Source: Neckera pumila
Lineage: Eukaryota > Streptophyta > Bryopsida > Hypnales > Neckeraceae
Direction of reading: 5' to 3'
DNA: 64,000 nucleotides
Assembly (NCBI GenBank): GCA_963969595.1
Contig: OZ018414.1
Location: forward strand, 17,343,660 to 17,407,659
Made by a program: the position numbers and the translations under genes. Below, one piece after another: positions 60,968 through 64,000 of the stretch. Under the pieces are notes generated by a model that saw nothing but the letters and a program-made list of their open reading frames with translations, was not told where the DNA came from and ran no database searches. Position 1 is the stretch's first letter; each line of letters opens with the position of its first letter.

Positions 60968-61872
60968 TGCTATCCCCAAAAATTCATTCATGTTTAGAGA
61001 CCAAAAACTACTTCAAAATACTTGTCCCCAAAGCAACGCTAAAATCTTCATCTACATTTATTTTTAAGCAAATCCAATTGTTAAGTACTTGTTCATGTAT
61101 TAATATTGTTCAAAACTTTATAGTGAATATCTTCACCAATTGCAAATTCAACTGATGTGCCTAAACTTCAAAATATAGTTTTTTCTAGCCCTTTTAAAAG
61201 ATGAAGTTTTTCTTGCAACATTTTTAGGAAAAAAAACATCCGTCCTATAACTTGTGCATTTTAGTCAATATGTTGAAAAAATGGTTGAAAATACATGTAA
61301 AAGTATTTAACCAAAAAATTCATATTCATCTTCAAAAAAGTTTATAAAGTACAAGGTGGTACTGAATGAAAGAAAAAACTAAATTGCTAATAAATTTTAT
61401 AAGAAACTGAGAATTGTTAATTCCAATTGTAAGAATGTTTTAATAAACAATCTATATCCTTTATTTTTGTTTTTCTATTTTTCTACCTTCATTGCTAGCA
61501 AAATGTAACTCCTCATAGCTTTCACCTTGTTATTCATAATTGAATGGTTCAAATATTTTTGAGTGAATATAAATGTATACAATCTAACAAAATTTGTTAA
61601 TCTGTTTTCAGAATATATTTTTTCTTGCCTCTTTTGACATTGAATTCAAAAAATAACTTCTAACTTTTGTAATATTCATCAGAATGATGTAAATCAAAGC
61701 TTGACATGTAGATTAGGATGATAAATATCCATTCTAAAATTTTTAAGCCAAAATTTCAAATGAACAGAGCCTATCTAAGTATGAAGTCAAAAGAGCCTAT
61801 CGAAGTATGAAGTCAAAAGATCCTATCCAAGTTCTCAAAAAACTCAAAGTGGGCTCCTTGGTCCATTAGGGG
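60968..61872. mobile_element. Decayed TTAA-type element Q, related to copy K
   Basis: Follows copy K in order (ATGTTTAGAG..CAAAAA..TTCAAAATA, then GCAAATCCAA, later AATAAACAATCTATATCCT). It ends CTTGGTCCATTAGGGGGG with no TTAA. 61780-61830 holds a 30-bp tandem duplication around AGCCTATC(T/G)AAGTATGAAG. Ends uncertain. Confidence 0.45.
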
Positions 61873-62460
61873 GGATAATTTCAAACCATTTCTTGAAAAC
61901 AACCTATTTTTTGTAACTTATTTTAGAAAAAGGACAATGATTCCATGTGTGTGAAATAAACAAAAAAAAAATGCATTTTTTCTCTTTGAAAGGTTATTAT
62001 AGCCAAATGAGTAGCATTGAAGGAGCCTTTTGAACTTCACCGGTAATTATCTAACATTCTCTATAGTCCATACTCAACTCATTATTTGTGTTTATTGTTC
62101 TATTTATTGCCTCCATTTATACTATGATTAGAAATCTTCTCAATTATTCCCTTTATCTCAAAATATATCCGCGATTTCTCGTGGGAATCTAGAGTAAACT
62201 TGCCAATCACTACACAAACAGAATTCAAATCCTTTTCTACATAAATATATAGACTTGCATGTTTTGAAATTTGATATGATTATTATAAGTCATGTTAAGG
62301 TTCATCTTCAAAAAATAGAATGCAAAAAGATTTCAAAGGCAATGAAACTAAAATCTAGTTAAAAATTCCTTGCAACCCTTCACCGCACAATGTGCGGTCA
62401 TTGGGTGGTGATACAAAATTTTGTTCCCATTGCAATTGAATTGCCAATTGAATCTCGTGG

Positions 62461-62661
62461 TTAAGGTAGAACCACCCATTTCCAATCATGGACCTAATTG
62501 CGACCAATTGTAAAGACAATACTCATTTGAGAACTTAAATGTAGGTACACCATAGATAGCTTATTGTTTGTTGTAAGAACATTTCAGTTTGAAAATGAAT
62601 ACTGTCTCTAGAAGCGGTCGCAATTAGGTCCTTGATCGGGAATGGGTGATTCTAACTTATT
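62461..62661. mobile_element. Small foldback element
   Basis: Left TTAAGGTAGAACCACCC, then CATGGACCTAATTGCGACC; right GGTCGCAATTAGGTCC, then AATGGGTGATTCTAACTT. Arms of about 45 bp, total about 200 bp. Related ends appear at 53610 and 57505. Confidence 0.7.
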
Positions 62662-64000
62662 ATTTGGTAAATAACAATGGTTGTTGTCCGGTTCTTGTAT
62701 ATCTACGGTAAATGGCTGATTCACTCTATGGGAGTCCCACATATTTAGTTTGAGACAAAAGGAAATCCATATTATAAATCTTGTAAATTTCACCAAAATT
62801 CAACAACTTTTTTTCTTCTTCTTCTTCTTCTTCTTCTTCTTCTTTTTTCTTTTCTTTCCCCCACCCTTGATTCCCAATCCGTGATCCGTACTGTGCACAT
62901 AACAAAATCCAATCTGTGGGGATCTGGCCTCCGATTATTGAAATCGCGCACTTGATAAAAATGGCCTGCAAGCTCTCCCAGTCCCGACAATGTTAGAGGT
63001 TGTGAATCTACAGTGTTGGGGAGGTGCCGTGGTACGATCGGAGCCCTACGCGCCCTACTCAATCAATCAGTTTGGCTTTTGGGCAAAGGCGAGAACCATG
63101 ACCATACCTTGGGGAATTATTTAAGAGCAGGCAAGGCCTGAGCCCACGTACATCAGGGATCAGCGGCCCAGCCAGTGGCAGCTGCTGCAGAAGAACTGAA
63201 GGTGATGAGGCTGGAAATTGGGAATGGGACCCCCCTCCCATGACAAACAAAGCTTGCCTCAGTCACGCCCCGGCCGTGCACATGCATGGGGAACGCGGGC
63301 TTAACGACGACGGACAACGGAGTGGGCTCGCACTTCTGGAGCTCCTTTTCCACGAGCCCACCTCGTCATCTCGGACCCCACAGACTACTAAGGTAATAGG
63401 TCCAGAAATCGCCCATTTAAGAGTTGAAACTGAATATTGGGGAGGCGAAGCTTCTTGAAACAATTTTTAGTAAATTTTCCTTGAAAGACAAGAGGAATTG
63501 GCATCTAAGGGTGGGCAATTTTAGAGCCTGTGTGATTTCAGAACCTTTTACGTTATGTCTTGAAAAGATGCAACCCCTTGACAAACAATTCCCTCCCCCC
63601 GCCTTGAAAATCCTGAGCCATTGATCTTTCAAGAAAAAAATCCCCCCCTCTTTATCACCGTTGATCCAATTTAATACAATTACAAATATGAACTGCAATA
63701 CAAACACAAGTATGAATCCAAAATATGGATATGGGTCTAGAAATAAAAATGCATATATGAGTACAAAAATAAAAAGACGGATATGGAATATGGGCAACAT
63801 ATCCCATATGGATTGAGAACTCCATTGGTCCTTGGGAATTACAAATAGGGGTTAGGGGGTGGTGGGTGGGGTTAAGGTTTGGTTTGGGATTTTAAAAATA
63901 TATTTAAATAATTATTCAAATAAAAAAATAATTGTATGTGTGTGTGGTGTGTGTTTGGGGAGGGTAATGTGACCTGTGAGTACTATCTGTTCAAAAGAGA
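62662..64000. other. Window end: intergenic with TTC and G-rich tracts
   Basis: 62812-62844 is a (TTC)n run. 63000-63460 is GC-richer with short frames on both strands, none with a motif; it may lie near a gene beyond the window. 63846-63885 is G-rich (GGGGTTAGGGGGTGGTGGG...), four or more G-runs that could fold into a G-quadruplex. No gene called. Confidence 0.45.

Overview
The window is a piece of land-plant nuclear genome. It is mostly AT-rich intergenic DNA packed with small DNA transposons, with two islands of recognisable gene sequence and one decayed coding region. The evidence for a plant is an intact three-exon TIR1/AFB-type auxin receptor F-box gene (9778-12866, + strand). It lacks a recognisable miR393 target site and carries Arg where TIR1 has its auxin-contacting His. 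Together with a bacterial/fungal-type GH3 N-acetylglucosaminidase gene that contains introns, this suggests a non-seed land plant (bryophyte, lycophyte or fern), but I cannot name the species. No LTR retrotransposon, tRNA, rRNA or CRISPR array was recognised.

Layout. 0-7 kb: a CTCACTACTCAC-type minisatellite, a pure (CAA)n tract of about 570 bp, a TTAA-flanked element, a short Helitron, an inverted-end Helitron-like element and a second type of TTAA-flanked element. 7.2-14.1 kb: the AFB gene with a GC-rich, repeat-bearing 5' region, a 91-bp tandem repeat in intron 1 and a degenerate triplicated repeat downstream. 14-28 kb: AT-rich DNA with chains of TTAA-flanked elements joined end to end. 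29.2-31.3 kb (- strand): the GH3 gene, four exons with good splice sites but three apparent 1-base deletions. 32-38 kb: more TTAA elements, a second Helitron copy, a 223-bp CACTA foldback, and a 1.27-kb CACTA element inserted inside a TTAA element. 38.4-42.3 kb: a decayed coiled-coil coding region overlain by a dense array of a 9-bp palindromic motif, CCRANTYGG. 43.4-62 kb: further TTAA elements (one a 734-bp nearly perfect hairpin), several families of small TIR elements, a second CACTA element and a pogo-like MITE. 62-64 kb: a foldback, a TTC microsatellite and a G-rich tract.

The most striking system is the group of TTAA-flanked elements. About 18 copies have termini of the type TTAA-CCCCTAAAGGACC. 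One copy (54130-55043) sits in one arm of a larger hairpin whose other arm keeps the uninterrupted sequence. This natural empty site shows directly that insertion duplicated TTAA, the piggyBac-type target rule. Elements of this type are not a standard part of the described land-plant transposon set. They also form chains in which neighbours share a single TTAA. No transposase for them is in the window, so they are non-autonomous.

I see no operon-like or pathway link between the two genes: the AFB protein is a nuclear auxin co-receptor and the GH3 protein would be a glycosidase.
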